Positions 11,396 through 20,220 of a stretch of 64,000 nt of DNA are shown here, piece after piece (the first letter of the stretch is position 1; every line of letters starts with the position of its first letter). Below the pieces are notes generated by a model. The model had not been told where the DNA came from and did no database searches. It saw only the letters and a list, made by a program, of their open reading frames with translations. A program made the position numbers and the translations under genes. Source of the stretch: Halomonas stenophila. GTDB taxonomy: Bacteria; Pseudomonadota; Gammaproteobacteria; Pseudomonadales; Halomonadaceae. The stretch spans positions 53,041 to 117,040 of the forward strand of contig NZ_JACHXR010000012.1 in NCBI RefSeq assembly GCF_014192275.1, written 5' to 3'.

Positions 11396-11423
11396 TGCTT
11401 GCTCCTTGAGGGGGTCGTCGGGA

Positions 11424-12539
11424 TCAGGCGTCCCGGGCGATGACGTCCTGTTCGGCCTGCTGCTTCTCCCGGACCTTGTCGCGGATCAGCCGCTCCAGGT
11501 CGTCGACCAGGTGGTCGTTGCGCAGCTTGCTGGCCGGCTTGCCGTCGATGTAGACGAGGTTGGCCGGGTCGCCGCCGGTCAGGCCGATGTCGCTCTCCTT
11601 GGCCTCGCCGGGGCCGTTGACCACGCAGCCGATGACGGAGACATCGAGCGGCGTCAGGACGTCCTCCAGACGTTCCTCCAGGGCATTCATGGTGCCGATG
11701 ACATCGAAGTTCTGGCGTGAGCAGCTGGGGCAGGCGACGAAGTTGATGCCCTTGGCCCGCAGCCGGAGGCTCTTGAGCATGTCGAAGCCGACCTTGATCT
11801 CCTCGACCGGGTCCGCCGCCAGCGAGACCCGGATGGTATCGCCGATGCCGTCCATCAGCAGCATGCCCAGGCCGATCGACGACTTGACGGTGCCCGAGCG
11901 CAGCCCGCCGGCCTCGGTGATGCCGAGGTGCAGCGGCTGCTCGATGCGTCCGGCCAGCTCGCGGTAGGCGGCCACGGCCATGAACACGTCGGAGGCCTTG
12001 ACGCTGACCTTGAAGTCGGGGAAGTCGAGGCGTTCCAGGTGGTCGATATGGCGCATCGCGGACTCGACCAGGGCCGCCGGGGTGGGCTCGCCGTACTTCT
12101 TCTGCAGGTCCTTCTCCAGCGAACCGGCGTTGACGCCGATGCGGATCGGGATGCCGTTGTCCCGGGCGGCGCTGACGACCGCCCGCACCCGGTCCTCGCG
12201 GCCGATGTTGCCGGGGTTGATGCGCAGGCAGTCGACGCCGAGCTCGGCGACGCGCAGGGCGATCTTGTAGTCGAAGTGGATGTCCGCGACCAGCGGCACC
12301 TCGACCTCGCGCTTGATGCGGCCGAAGGCCTCGGCGGCGTCCATGCTGGGCACCGAGACCCGCACGATGTCGGCGCCGGCGGTCTCCAACTGACGGATCT
12401 GGGCCACGGTGGCGGCCACGTCCAGGGTGTCGGTGTTGGTCATGCTCTGGACGGAGATCGGGGCGCCGCCCCCGACCGGGACCGTGCCGACATGGATGCG
12501 GCGCGACTGGCGTCTGGTGATGGGCGATGGTGCGTGCAT
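11424..12539 (-). CDS. ispG: 4-hydroxy-3-methylbut-2-enyl-diphosphate synthase IspG (GcpE)
   Basis: IspG is the [4Fe-4S] enzyme that converts MEcPP to HMBPP in the non-mevalonate isoprenoid pathway, with flavodoxin as electron donor. The 371-residue protein has a TIM-barrel start ([17 protein letters not shown]) and the cluster-binding motifs [11 protein letters not shown] and [16 protein letters not shown], giving the three Cys ligands and the nearby Glu. Length matches E. coli (372). It is 10 bases downstream of rodZ, hence in the same transcript. Confidence 0.98.
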   Translation of the reverse strand: MHAPSPITRRQSRRIHVGTVPVGGGAPISVQSMTNTDTLDVAATVAQIRQLETAGADIVRVSVPSMDAAEAFGRIKREVEVPLVADIHFDYKIALRVAELGVDCLRINPGNIGREDRVRAVVSAARDNGIPIRIGVNAGSLEKDLQKKYGEPTPAALVESAMRHIDHLERLDFPDFKVSVKASDVFMAVAAYRELAGRIEQPLHLGITEAGGLRSGTVKSSIGLGMLLMDGIGDTIRVSLAADPVEEIKVGFDMLKSLRLRAKGINFVACPSCSRQNFDVIGTMNALEERLEDVLTPLDVSVIGCVVNGPGEAKESDIGLTGGDPANLVYIDGKPASKLRNDHLVDDLERLIRDKVREKQQAEQDVIARDA

Positions 12540-12549
12540 GATGTCGGAC

Positions 12550-13527
12550 TCATTCTCCCAGGGTGAAACGGGCGACGTTGTTGGCGTCGGCGCGGGACAC
12601 CAGATCCACGGACTCGCCGCGCCAGACCAGCTCGACGCCGGTGGCGTTGCCCACGGTCAGGCGGAAGGGCGGTTCGCCTTCGACGCGCGCCGTGGTGCCG
12701 GGTTCCTGCAGGCCGACGAAAACGCGCTGGTTGGTGGCGTCGAAGATCTCGGTCCAGGATTGTTCGTTGAAGGTCAGGCGCAGCACACCGGCGTCGGGCG
12801 CCGGCGCCTCGTCGGCCGGCTCGGTCTCCGCCTCGAGTGCGGCCGCCGGAGCCTCGTCGGCAGCCTCGGGCGCCTCTGTCGCGCCGGCGGGCGGGGCCGA
12901 TGGCGCGACGTCGCCCGTGAGGGCGGACGATGCCTCGGTCGAGGCCGCCTCGTCGCCCGGGGCCTCGCTGGCGGTGGCTGCATCGTCGGCCGCGGCCGGG
13001 GCCGGCTCGTCGGCGGGCTCGCCGCCGCCCTCGGTGATGGTGGTGGTGCCGTCGAGGCTGTCCACGGCCACCGGGGCGTTGTCGCCGGGGGTGGGGGGCT
13101 GGCTGCCGCCGCGGCTCTGCCACCACATCAGCGTCAGGCCGACCAGGCCGGCGATGACCACCAGGGTGGCCAGGCGGAACATCCAGGCGCCGAGCCGTGA
13201 GGGCGGCTTGTTGACCACGTGTACCGGGGTCACCTTGCGCTCCTGGTCATCGCTGCCGAAGCGCGCCTGGTAGGCGGCCAGCACCTGCTCGGCGTCGATG
13301 CCCAGCAGGTTGGCGTAGCTGCGCAGGTAGCCGCGCCGATAGGTGACGATCGGCACTTCCTCGTAGCTGTCCCGCTCCAGGCCGTCGATCACGGCCGGGC
13401 GCAGGTTCAGGGCCTCGGCGACCTCTTCGCGTGACAGCTCCATGGCTTCGCGCTCGCGCCGCAGCAGCTCACCCGGCGAGGCCTGGGGAGCGAAGGCATC
13501 GGGCTCCTGTGAATGGGTGTCGCTCAT
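12550..13527 (-). CDS. rodZ: RodZ-type cytoskeleton protein (HTH and DUF4115 domains)
   Basis: RodZ links MreB filaments to the cell-wall elongation machinery. The 325-residue protein has an N-terminal cytoplasmic Xre/Cro-like HTH (about 18-85, core [19 protein letters not shown]), then a basic juxtamembrane stretch and one membrane helix at about 112-136. An Ala/Asp/Glu/Pro-rich periplasmic linker follows (about 140-245), then a C-terminal DUF4115 domain containing [16 protein letters not shown]. The linker's strong acidity is notable. It sits between pilW and ispG as in E. coli and Pseudomonas. Confidence 0.93.
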   Translation of the reverse strand: MSDTHSQEPDAFAPQASPGELLRREREAMELSREEVAEALNLRPAVIDGLERDSYEEVPIVTYRRGYLRSYANLLGIDAEQVLAAYQARFGSDDQERKVTPVHVVNKPPSRLGAWMFRLATLVVIAGLVGLTLMWWQSRGGSQPPTPGDNAPVAVDSLDGTTTITEGGGEPADEPAPAAADDAATASEAPGDEAASTEASSALTGDVAPSAPPAGATEAPEAADEAPAAALEAETEPADEAPAPDAGVLRLTFNEQSWTEIFDATNQRVFVGLQEPGTTARVEGEPPFRLTVGNATGVELVWRGESVDLVSRADANNVARFTLGE

Positions 13528-13557
13528 GGCGTGGCATCCTTATGGAAAATCTCGAGG

Positions 13558-14301
13558 TCAGGGCGCGCCATGTGAAGCATCCAGTGAGGGGGCATCGACC
13601 TGACCGCCCCGGGCCTGGGCGATGTCGCGGGCCAGGCGACGAGCCGCCGCGGTGGTACCGGCCAGGCGCCGGTAGGTCTCGAGCTCGCGCTCGGCCCGGG
13701 CATAGTGGCCCTGCTCGTACTCGAGCTCGGCCAGGCGCAGGTAGCTGCCGGGCCGGCGCGGGTCGATGCTCTGGGCGCGTGCCAGGCTCTCGCGGGCGGC
13801 CCGAGTGTCGCCGAGCTCCCGCTGGCACTGGCCGAGGTTGGTGAACAGCTGGGCCCGGTTGGCGTACTGGGTGTCTTCGGTGGCCCGCTCGAGCTGCTGG
13901 CAGGCCTCGCGGATGCGCCCCTGATCATACAGGAAGGCGGCATAGTTGTTGCGCGCCCGGGTCAGGTCCGGCGCGCTGCGCAGTGCCTGGCGGAAGGCCT
14001 CGTCGGCTAGGGCCGCCTCGCCCTGCCGCTGGTAGACCATGGCCATGGCCTGCAGGGCCTCGGGGGCCTCGGGGTCCAGTTCCAGGGCGCGGTCCAGGGC
14101 CGAGAGGGCTCGGGGCAGGTTGTTGCGCTCCAGATAGGCCACGCCGAGGCGGGTATAGGCCGCCACCGGGTCGGCCGTCTCCGCCGCGGCCGGCGTGCTC
14201 GTGCCGGGCTGGGTGGCACAGCCGGTCAGCCACAGGGCGCCGGCCAGGAGGACGGTGACGGGCAGGTGTCGGAATCCGGGCAGGCGCGGGCGACGGGTCA
14301 T
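13558..14301 (-). CDS. pilW: Type IV pilus biogenesis/stability lipoprotein PilW (PilF), TPR protein
   Basis: PilW/PilF is the TPR pilotin lipoprotein that helps the PilQ secretin multimerise. The 247-residue product has a signal peptide with lipobox LTGC near residue 24 and five to six TPR motifs. One of these is AYTRLGVAYLERNNLPRALS; later repeats carry the ARNNYAAFLYDQGR and NLGQCQRELGD patterns. The frame is open further upstream, but the ATG at 14301 is chosen because it yields the signal peptide. Position between rlmN and rodZ is conserved in gammaproteobacteria. Confidence 0.9.
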   Translation of the reverse strand: MTRRPRLPGFRHLPVTVLLAGALWLTGCATQPGTSTPAAAETADPVAAYTRLGVAYLERNNLPRALSALDRALELDPEAPEALQAMAMVYQRQGEAALADEAFRQALRSAPDLTRARNNYAAFLYDQGRIREACQQLERATEDTQYANRAQLFTNLGQCQRELGDTRAARESLARAQSIDPRRPGSYLRLAELEYEQGHYARAERELETYRRLAGTTAAARRLARDIAQARGGQVDAPSLDASHGAP

Positions 14302-14420
14302 GGCATCCTCTCTGGTGGCGGGCACCCCCTCTCCGCGCGGGGCGTGGGGTGCCTGGCCGATGGTGAAAAAAGGCCCGACCATCAAAGCGTCGTGCCCGGT
14401 TGAAGTCAAGGTGCCCCGGG

Positions 14421-15548
14421 TCAGTCGGCGTCGAGCTGGATCGACTGGATGTAGCGCTCGTGGCGCTTGGTACGATCCTTGACGCGGCCGACCAGCTGGC
14501 CGCAGGCGGCATCGATGTCGTCGCCGCGGGTGGAGCGGATCGGCGCCGTGTAGCCGAGCTCGTAGAGCCACTGCTGGAAGCGCATCACCTGGTTGCGCGA
14601 CGGCGTCTCGTAGCCCGAATGGGGGAAGGGGTTGAAGGGAATCAGGTTGATCTTGCAGGGCAGCTCCTCGAGCAGCGCCGCGAGTTCGCGGGCATGTTCC
14701 TGCTGGTCGTTGACGCCCTTGATCACCGTGTACTCGACGGTGACCATCCGCGTGTCGTCGCACTTGGCCAGGTAGCGCTGGCAGGCGTCGAGCAGGGTGC
14801 GGATGTTGTACTTGCGGTTGAGCGGCACCAGTTCGCTGCGCAGCTCGTCGTTGGCGGCATGCAGCGAGATGGCCAGGCTCACGTCGAGCTCGTCGCCGAG
14901 GCGGTCGAGCATCGGCACCACCCCGGAGGTGGAGAGGGTGACGCGGCGCTTGGAGAGGCCGTAGCCGTTGTCGTCGAGCATCAGCTTCATCGCCGGCACG
15001 ACGTTGTCATAGTTCAGCAGCGGCTCGCCCATGCCCATCATCACCACATTGGTGACCGGGCGGTTGGCGGTATCCTTGCGCGCCCCGAAGCTGTTGCTGG
15101 CGACCCACACCTGGCCGATGATCTCGGCGGCGGTGAGGTTGCGCTGGAAGCCCTGCTTGCCGGTGGAGCAGAAGCTGCAGTCCAGGGAACAGCCGACCTG
15201 GGAGGACACGCACAGGGTCCGGCGCTTGCCGTTCTCGGCCGGGATCAGCACGGTCTCCACGTAGCTGCCGTCCTCCACTTCCAGTACCCACTTGCGGGTG
15301 CCGTCGCTGGAGGTGCCCTCGTAGACCACGCTCGGGCCCCGGATCTCGGCGACCTCGGCCAGGCGCGTGCGCAGCGCCTTGGACAGGTTGGTCATGGCCG
15401 CGAAGTCGGCGCAGCCCTCGTGATGGATCCATTTCATCACCTGCGAGGCACGGAACTTCTTCTCGCCGATGGAGAGGAAGAAGGCTTCCATCTCCTCGCG
15501 CGTCATGCCGAGCAGGTTGGTGCGTTGCGGAGCGGTGGTGGCGGTCAT
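14421..15548 (-). CDS. rlmN: Dual-specificity rRNA/tRNA adenine-C2 methyltransferase RlmN
   Basis: RlmN is a radical-SAM enzyme that methylates A2503 of 23S rRNA and A37 of some tRNAs. The 375-residue protein has the radical-SAM motif with Cys120, Cys124 and Cys127 (CSLDCSFC), a preceding CVSSQVG, and the [13 protein letters not shown] motif. The C-terminal DIDAACGQL supplies the conserved catalytic Cys. Length is normal (384 in E. coli). It sits between ndk and pilW as in Pseudomonas and E. coli. Confidence 0.97.
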   Translation of the reverse strand: MTATTAPQRTNLLGMTREEMEAFFLSIGEKKFRASQVMKWIHHEGCADFAAMTNLSKALRTRLAEVAEIRGPSVVYEGTSSDGTRKWVLEVEDGSYVETVLIPAENGKRRTLCVSSQVGCSLDCSFCSTGKQGFQRNLTAAEIIGQVWVASNSFGARKDTANRPVTNVVMMGMGEPLLNYDNVVPAMKLMLDDNGYGLSKRRVTLSTSGVVPMLDRLGDELDVSLAISLHAANDELRSELVPLNRKYNIRTLLDACQRYLAKCDDTRMVTVEYTVIKGVNDQQEHARELAALLEELPCKINLIPFNPFPHSGYETPSRNQVMRFQQWLYELGYTAPIRSTRGDDIDAACGQLVGRVKDRTKRHERYIQSIQLDAD

Positions 15549-15574
15549 GGCAGTCAGCGGGTCGGTGGGGCAGA

Positions 15575-15595
15575 GCGGGGGTGGGAGACCCCCGC
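15575..15595 (-). terminator. Hairpin between ndk and rlmN
   Basis: A perfect 8-bp stem GCGGGGGT/ACCCCCGC (15575-15582 with 15588-15595) with a 5-base loop lies 14 bases after the ndk stop. No T-run follows on the minus strand, so it may attenuate rather than fully end ndk transcription. Confidence 0.4.
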
Positions 15596-15608
15596 CGATG
15601 GCAGGCGA

Positions 15609-16037
15609 TCAGCCGCGCGGGCAGATCTCGCTGTCTTCGAAGAAATAGGCGATCTCGCGGGTCGCGGATTCCGGCGAGTCGGAGCCGTGCACGGCGTTGG
15701 CGTCGATGGACTGGGCGAAGTCGGCGCGGATGGTGCCGGCCTCGGCTTCCTTCGGGTTGGTGGCGCCCATCAGGTCGCGGTTGGCGGCGATGGCGTTCTC
15801 GCCTTCCAGCACCTGCACGACCACCGGACCGGAGGTCATGAAGCCGACCAGGTCACCGAAGAAGGGGCGCTCCTTGTGCTCGGCATAGAAGCCCTCGGCC
15901 TGCTCCCGGGACAGCTGGAGCATCTTGGCGGCGACGATCTTCAGGCCGGCCTTCTCGAAGCGACTCTCGATGTCGCCGATGACGTTCTTGGCGACGGCGT
16001 CGGGCTTGATGATGGACAGGGTGCGTTCGGTAGCCAT
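15609..16037 (-). CDS. ndk: Nucleoside diphosphate kinase Ndk
   Basis: Ndk transfers the gamma phosphate between nucleoside triphosphates and diphosphates through a phosphohistidine. The 142-residue protein starts [18 protein letters not shown] and carries the active-site NAVHGSDS motif with His117. Length is that of the family (143). The ATG at 16037 is used because it matches family N-termini; an in-frame start further upstream adds 13 unconserved residues. A 16-bp hairpin upstream separates it from the isc genes, so it probably has its own promoter in 16038-16076. Confidence 0.97.
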   Translation of the reverse strand: MATERTLSIIKPDAVAKNVIGDIESRFEKAGLKIVAAKMLQLSREQAEGFYAEHKERPFFGDLVGFMTSGPVVVQVLEGENAIAANRDLMGATNPKEAEAGTIRADFAQSIDANAVHGSDSPESATREIAYFFEDSEICPRG

Positions 16038-16076
16038 GGGGCGTGTCTCCAGTCTGGGAAGGGTCGAGCGGTACAA

Positions 16077-16113
16077 CCTCGCGCCGCCCCGGGAGGGCCG
16101 GGGCGGCGCGAGG
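16077..16113 (-). terminator. Strong hairpin at the 3' side of the isc genes
   Basis: A perfect 16-bp GC-rich stem (16077-16092 with 16098-16113) with a 5-base loop stands about 87 bases after the iscA stop and just before ndk. Only TTGT follows on the minus strand. It marks the likely end of the iscR-iscS-iscA transcript. The rest of the 162-base gap has no gene. Confidence 0.6.
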
Positions 16114-16199
16114 CTCGGTATGATGCGGTCCGGCGTCGGGCGCCGACAGGGCGCAGAGTATACCGCCCCCGAGCGGCAATGGACAATCGCGCCTCGGAC

Positions 16200-16526
16200 T
16201 CAGACGCTGAAGCTCTCGCCGCAGCCGCACTCGTCCTTGACGTTGGGGTTGCGGAAGCGGAAGTAGCGGTTCAGGCCCTCGGAGACGTAGTCGACCTCGC
16301 TGCCGTCGAGCATCTCGAGGGCCTCGGGGGCGACATAGACCTTGACGCCGTGTTCCTCGAAGGCCACGTCGTCGTTGGCGGCCTCGTCGGCGAAGTCGAG
16401 CACGTAGCTGTAGCCCGAGCAGCCGCTGGGCTTGACCGTGACCCGCAGGCCCAGGCCGTGCCCGCGCTCGTCGAGCACCCGACGGATCTGCTCGGCGGCG
16501 GCAGTGGTGATCGAAAGATGCGACAT
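16200..16526 (-). CDS. iscA: A-type iron-sulfur carrier protein (IscA/ErpA-like)
   Basis: A-type carriers deliver Fe-S clusters to apoproteins. The 108-residue protein has the three conserved cysteines, Cys36 in PSGCSGYSY, and Cys100 and Cys102 in ECGCGESF. Its length equals IscA (107). It is the only downstream partner in this reduced isc operon: iscU, hscB, hscA, fdx and iscX, which normally lie between iscS and ndk, are absent. Sequence alone does not separate IscA from ErpA with certainty; position next to iscS favours IscA. Confidence 0.85.
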   Translation of the reverse strand: MSHLSITTAAAEQIRRVLDERGHGLGLRVTVKPSGCSGYSYVLDFADEAANDDVAFEEHGVKVYVAPEALEMLDGSEVDYVSEGLNRYFRFRNPNVKDECGCGESFSV

Positions 16527-16552
16527 GGTGGTCTCCTGCAAGCGTGATGGGG

Positions 16553-17710
16553 TCAAGGGGTCTTGCGGCGCAGCCCGATCAGGGCATGGCGTAGCGCCTC
16601 GAGCGCCCGGTCGATATCGGCCTCGGTGGTGAAACGGCCGAAGCTGAAGCGCAGCGAGGCGAGTGCCAGGCGGCGGGGCACGCCGATGCCCTTCAGTACA
16701 TAGGATGGCTCGACACTGGCCGAGTTGCAGGCCGAGCCGGTCGACAGTGCGATGTCGCGCAGGGCCATCAGCAGCGACTCGCCGTCGACGCCCTCGAAGG
16801 CCAGGTTGAGGATGTTGGGTACCGCGGTCTCGACCAGGCTGTTGCGGTGGATGCCGCCGAGGTCCTCGAGCCCGCCCAGCAGCCGGTCGCGCAGCGCCCG
16901 GATCCGCGCCTGGTCGGCCTCGCCCTCGCGGCCGGCGATGGCGAAGGCCTCGCCCATGCCGGCGATCTGATGGGTGGGCAGGGTGCCCGAGCGCATGCCC
17001 CGTTCGTGGCCGCCGCCGTGGATCAGCGCCTCGAGGCGGATATCCGGGCTGCGCTTCACATAGAGGGCGCCGACGCCCTTGGGGCCGTAGGCCTTGTGCC
17101 CGGACAGCGACATCAGGTCGATGCCGAGGCGCGCCACATCCAGCGGCAGGCGTCCCACCGCCTGGGCGGCGTCGACGTGGAAGACCGCGCCGCCGGCATG
17201 GACGACCTCGGCCAGCGCCGCCAGGTCGTGGATGCTGCCGAGCTCGTTGTTCACGGCCATCAGCGAGACCAGCGTCGTGTCCTCGCGCATCGCCTCACGC
17301 AGGGCCTCGGGGGTCACCCGCCCGTCGCGCTCCGGGGTCAGCCAGGTGACCTCGAAGCCCTCCTGTTCCAGGGCCCTGGCGGTATCGACCACGGCCTTGT
17401 GCTCGACGATCGAGGTCACCAGGTGTCGGCCCCGGGCCCGGTTGGCGCGCATGAAGCCGATCAGCGCCAGGTTGTCGGCCTCGGTGGCGCCGCTGGTCCA
17501 GACGATCTCGCGGGGATCGGCGCCGATCAGGTCGGCGACCTGGCGGCGTGCGCCCTCCACGGCCTGCTCGGCCTGCCAGCCCGGCATGTGGCTGCGCGAG
17601 GCCGGATTGGCGAAGACGCCGTCCAGGGTGAGATGGCGACTCATGACCTCGGCGACCCGGGGGTCGACGGGGGTGGTGGCGGCGTAATCGAGATAGACGG
17701 GTGCGCTCAT
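16553..17710 (-). CDS. iscS: Cysteine desulfurase IscS, lacking the C-terminal IscU-docking tail
   Basis: IscS is a PLP enzyme that mobilises sulfur from cysteine for Fe-S clusters and thio-modification of tRNA. The 385-residue product aligns residue for residue with E. coli numbering at the PLP lysine (Lys206 in SLSGHKAYGPKG) and the persulfide cysteine (Cys328 in STGSACNSAS). After RFSFGRFTTEADIDRALEAL it ends LRRKTP. It therefore misses about 20 residues that in E. coli (404 residues) form the C-terminal segment contacting IscU. That loss agrees with the missing iscU gene next door. It starts 21 bases after the iscR stop. Confidence 0.94.
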   Translation of the reverse strand: MSAPVYLDYAATTPVDPRVAEVMSRHLTLDGVFANPASRSHMPGWQAEQAVEGARRQVADLIGADPREIVWTSGATEADNLALIGFMRANRARGRHLVTSIVEHKAVVDTARALEQEGFEVTWLTPERDGRVTPEALREAMREDTTLVSLMAVNNELGSIHDLAALAEVVHAGGAVFHVDAAQAVGRLPLDVARLGIDLMSLSGHKAYGPKGVGALYVKRSPDIRLEALIHGGGHERGMRSGTLPTHQIAGMGEAFAIAGREGEADQARIRALRDRLLGGLEDLGGIHRNSLVETAVPNILNLAFEGVDGESLLMALRDIALSTGSACNSASVEPSYVLKGIGVPRRLALASLRFSFGRFTTEADIDRALEALRHALIGLRRKTP

Positions 17711-17731
17711 GGGCTCGGTCGGTATCGGGGT

Positions 17732-18202
17732 TCAGGGCGACGCGGTCGGGATCTGGTCGTCGTCGAGGCGGCGGCGCTGGCGGCCGGCGATGTGCTGGAT
17801 CTCCTCGCGGCTGGCCAGCTGGCCCAGGGTCACGCCATCGAGGAAGCCGTGGATCTGCTCGGACAGCTCGCTCCACAGGTGGTGGGTGAGGCAGATGTCG
17901 CCCTGCTGGCAGTCCGACAGGCCGCCGCAGCGGGTGGTGTCCACCGACTCGTTGACGGCGTCGATGACCCGGGCCACCGTGATCGTCTCCGGGGCCATGG
18001 CCAGCAGGTAGCCGCCGCCGGGACCGCGCACGCTGTCGACCAGGCCGCTGCGCCGCAGGCGGGCGAACAGCTGCTCGAGGTAGGACAGCGAGATCTCCTG
18101 CCGCCTGGAGATGTCGGCGAGACTGATCGGGCCCGCGTCGGCATTCATGGTCAGGTCGAGCATGGCGGTGACGGCGTAGCGTCCCTTGGTGGTCAGGCGC
18201 AT
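17732..18202 (-). CDS. iscR: Fe-S cluster-binding Rrf2-family regulator IscR
   Basis: IscR senses Fe-S status and represses its own operon when loaded with a [2Fe-2S] cluster. The 156-residue protein has the Rrf2 winged helix ([17 protein letters not shown] at the start) and the three cluster cysteines Cys92, Cys98 and Cys104. His107 is in the CLTHHLW motif. All four are at the E. coli positions, so it should be a working sensor. The ATG at 18202 is chosen by homology; upstream in-frame starts only add unconserved residues. It heads the iscR-iscS-iscA unit. The C-terminal tail is acidic and basic mixed (RRRLDDDQ). Confidence 0.96.
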   Translation of the reverse strand: MRLTTKGRYAVTAMLDLTMNADAGPISLADISRRQEISLSYLEQLFARLRRSGLVDSVRGPGGGYLLAMAPETITVARVIDAVNESVDTTRCGGLSDCQQGDICLTHHLWSELSEQIHGFLDGVTLGQLASREEIQHIAGRQRRRLDDDQIPTASP

Positions 18203-18283
18203 GGAGCACTCACCTCGGCACCGACGCGGCGTCGGTTGTCGGTGACTCGGGCCGGTTCCCCGCGAAGGGCCGGGAAGACTCGC

Positions 18284-18314
18284 CATTATGATAATGACCC
18301 AGTGGCATGGTCAA
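18284..18314 (-). promoter_or_regulatory. Probable iscR promoter with a palindrome over the -10 region
   Basis: On the minus strand TTGACC (18309-18314) and CATAAT (18285-18290) are separated by 18 bases and point toward iscR. The -35 box lies at the end of cysE. A 13-base palindrome CATTAT-G-ATAATG (18284-18296) covers the -10 box and could be a repressor site for IscR or a Fur-like protein. Both calls rest on pattern only. Confidence 0.5.
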
Positions 18315-19240
18315 CCATTGCTGCGGCGCTTGCCGACCTCGTCCCGGGGGGGCGTCGGCGTCTCGGGGGCGTCGCCGCTGGCCTCGGCCGGCGATTCGTC
18401 GGCGGGCGTCGACCGGTCGCTCTCCCCGCGCCGGCCCTCCCGCGGCCCGCAGCAGCCGTCGACGTCCTCGAGGATATTGGCGAAGTCCTCGTCGCGCAGT
18501 TCCGGCAGCTGGCCGTCGCGGAAGCCGGCATCGATCTGGCGCAGCGTCGAGCACATGCGCTCGATGCGCTCGTCCACGGCGTGCATGTGATCGAGCATGG
18601 CCTGCATGGAGCGGGCCACCGGGTCGGGCATGTCCTGGCTGACGCCGTAGGCATCGAAGCCGAACTTGCGGCGCATGGCCTCGCGGCGCGCCGGGTCGAC
18701 CTGCAGGGCCTCCTCCTGGTCGGGCTCGCTGCGCTGCACCACCTTGCCGGGAATGCCCACCACGGTGGCGCCTGCCGGCACCTCCTTGGTGACCACCGCA
18801 TTGGAGCCGACCTTGGCCCCGGTGCCCACCGTGAAGGGGCCGAGGATCTTGGCGCCGGCGCCGACGATCACGCCGTCCTCGAGGGTCGGGTGGCGCTTGC
18901 CCTTGTTCCAGCTGGTGCCGCCCAGGGTCACGCCCTGGTAGAGGGTCACGTCGTCGCCCACCTCGGCGGTCTCGCCGATCACCACGCCCATGCCGTGGTC
19001 GATGAAGAAGCGCCGGCCGATGGTCGCCCCGGGGTGGATCTCGATGCCCGTGAACCAGCGCGCCAGGCTCGACAGGGTGCGGGCCAGCCACTTGAGGTTG
19101 TGGCGCCACAGCCAGTGGGTCATGCGGTGCACCAGCAGGGCGTGCAGCCCCGGGTAGTTGGTCAGCACTTCCAGGAAGTTGCGCGCCGCGGGATCCCGGG
19201 CGAATACGCTGTTGATGTCCTCGCGCAGACGTTGAAACAT
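18311..19240 (-). CDS. cysE: Serine O-acetyltransferase CysE with long acidic C-terminal tail
   Basis: CysE makes O-acetylserine from serine and acetyl-CoA, the precursor for cysteine. The 309-residue protein has the short N-terminal helical region typical of the EpsC-type, then the left-handed beta-helix hexapeptide domain with [19 protein letters not shown] and [21 protein letters not shown]. Residues beyond about 185 carry two helical segments and a Pro/Glu/Asp/Ser-rich tail that is longer than in characterised enzymes. The ATG at 19240 matches family N-termini ([19 protein letters not shown]). Its place before iscR, as in Pseudomonas aeruginosa, links cysteine supply to IscS. Confidence 0.94.
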   Translation of the reverse strand: MFQRLREDINSVFARDPAARNFLEVLTNYPGLHALLVHRMTHWLWRHNLKWLARTLSSLARWFTGIEIHPGATIGRRFFIDHGMGVVIGETAEVGDDVTLYQGVTLGGTSWNKGKRHPTLEDGVIVGAGAKILGPFTVGTGAKVGSNAVVTKEVPAGATVVGIPGKVVQRSEPDQEEALQVDPARREAMRRKFGFDAYGVSQDMPDPVARSMQAMLDHMHAVDERIERMCSTLRQIDAGFRDGQLPELRDEDFANILEDVDGCCGPREGRRGESDRSTPADESPAEASGDAPETPTPPRDEVGKRRSNG

Positions 19241-19294
19241 GCGGCGGTCCTTGGGTGGAGGGCGAGAGGTTTCCTTCATAGTGGGGGTGCGGCG

Positions 19295-19313
19295 GGCCGG
19301 CTTCAAGCCGGCC
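19295..19313 (-). terminator. Palindromic hairpin between trmJ and cysE
   Basis: GGCCGGCTT-C-AAGCCGGCC is a perfect 9-bp inverted repeat starting 3 bases after the trmJ stop. The single central base means a real RNA loop would open several pairs. It may be a terminator without T-run or a protein site. Confidence 0.4.
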
Positions 19314-19315
19314 GC

Positions 19316-20077
19316 TCAGCCGTCGTCGCCCCGCTCGGCCTGGCGCTCGGTGGCGGAGAGGATGCCGCGCAGGATGTTGAGCTCCATGCGCTCCGGCCGG
19401 GCCCTCAGGGTGAAGCGGCGCAGGCGGGCCATCAACTGGCGCGGCGTGGCCGGGTCGTGGAAGCCGATGGCGACCAGGGTGCGCTCCAGGTGGGCGAAGT
19501 AGTGCTCCAGTTCCTCGTGGCTGGCCAGCGGCTGGCCGTCCTCGTCCTCGTCCGCGGCCGTCGCCTCGCCGCTCGCCGGCCGGGCAAGCCAGGCCAGGCG
19601 GCACTCGTAGGCCAGCACCTGGACGGCGGCGGCCAGGTTCAGCGAGCTGAACTCGGGGTTGGTGGGGATGTGCACGTGGGCATGGCAGCGCTGCAGCTCG
19701 GCGTTGGTGAGCCCGCTGTCCTCGCGGCCGAAGACCAGGGCCACGCGGCTCGCCGGCGCGGCCAGCTCGTCCGGCAGCCGCTCGCCCAGCGCCCGAGGCG
19801 TGATCATCGGCCAGGGCAGGGTGCGCGAGCGGGCGCTGGCGCCCACCACCAGGGTGCAGTCGGCGACCGCCTCCTCCAGCGTCGCCACGGTGCGGGCCCG
19901 GTGGACCAGGGCGTCGGCCCCCGAGGCCCGCGACACGGTATCCGCGGTCAGCGGTTCGCAGCGCGGCGCCACCAGCACCAGGTCGGCCAGGCCCATGTTG
20001 TGCATGGCGCGGGCGGTGCCGCCGATGTTGCCGGGATGGCTGGTGCCGATCAGGACGATGCGGATGCGGTTGAGCAT
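19316..20077 (-). CDS. trmJ: tRNA (cytidine/uridine-2'-O-)-methyltransferase TrmJ
   Basis: TrmJ methylates the 2'-OH of position 32 in tRNAs using SAM. The 253-residue protein has the SPOUT-class start RIVLIGTSHPGNIGGTARAM, the middle ALVFGREDSGLTNAEL motif and the IPTNPEFSSLNLAAAVQVLAYE knot region. The ATG at 20077 is chosen because homology begins there. It is transcribed divergently from suhB across a 143-base gap, the arrangement seen in E. coli and Pseudomonas. Confidence 0.96.
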   Translation of the reverse strand: MLNRIRIVLIGTSHPGNIGGTARAMHNMGLADLVLVAPRCEPLTADTVSRASGADALVHRARTVATLEEAVADCTLVVGASARSRTLPWPMITPRALGERLPDELAAPASRVALVFGREDSGLTNAELQRCHAHVHIPTNPEFSSLNLAAAVQVLAYECRLAWLARPASGEATAADEDEDGQPLASHEELEHYFAHLERTLVAIGFHDPATPRQLMARLRRFTLRARPERMELNILRGILSATERQAERGDDG

Positions 20078-20220
20078 GGGGGGCCTGCGTGGTGTCGCCG
20101 TGGGAAAGGGCCCGTAGTCTAGCATGTCGGCCGGGGGCATGGCGTGGCGCGCGGGGCGCGCTTCTGCTAGGATTCGCGCCGACCCGTTCTTTAACACCCC
20201 CGACTCCCCAAGGCCCGATC

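Noticed and set aside
16847..20122. A 1091-codon open frame on the plus strand across iscS, iscR, cysE and trmJ
   Set aside because: It lies antisense to four clearly conserved genes; in 70 % GC DNA such mirror frames stay open by codon bias. Its sequence is His/Gly/Gln-rich shadow with no domain.
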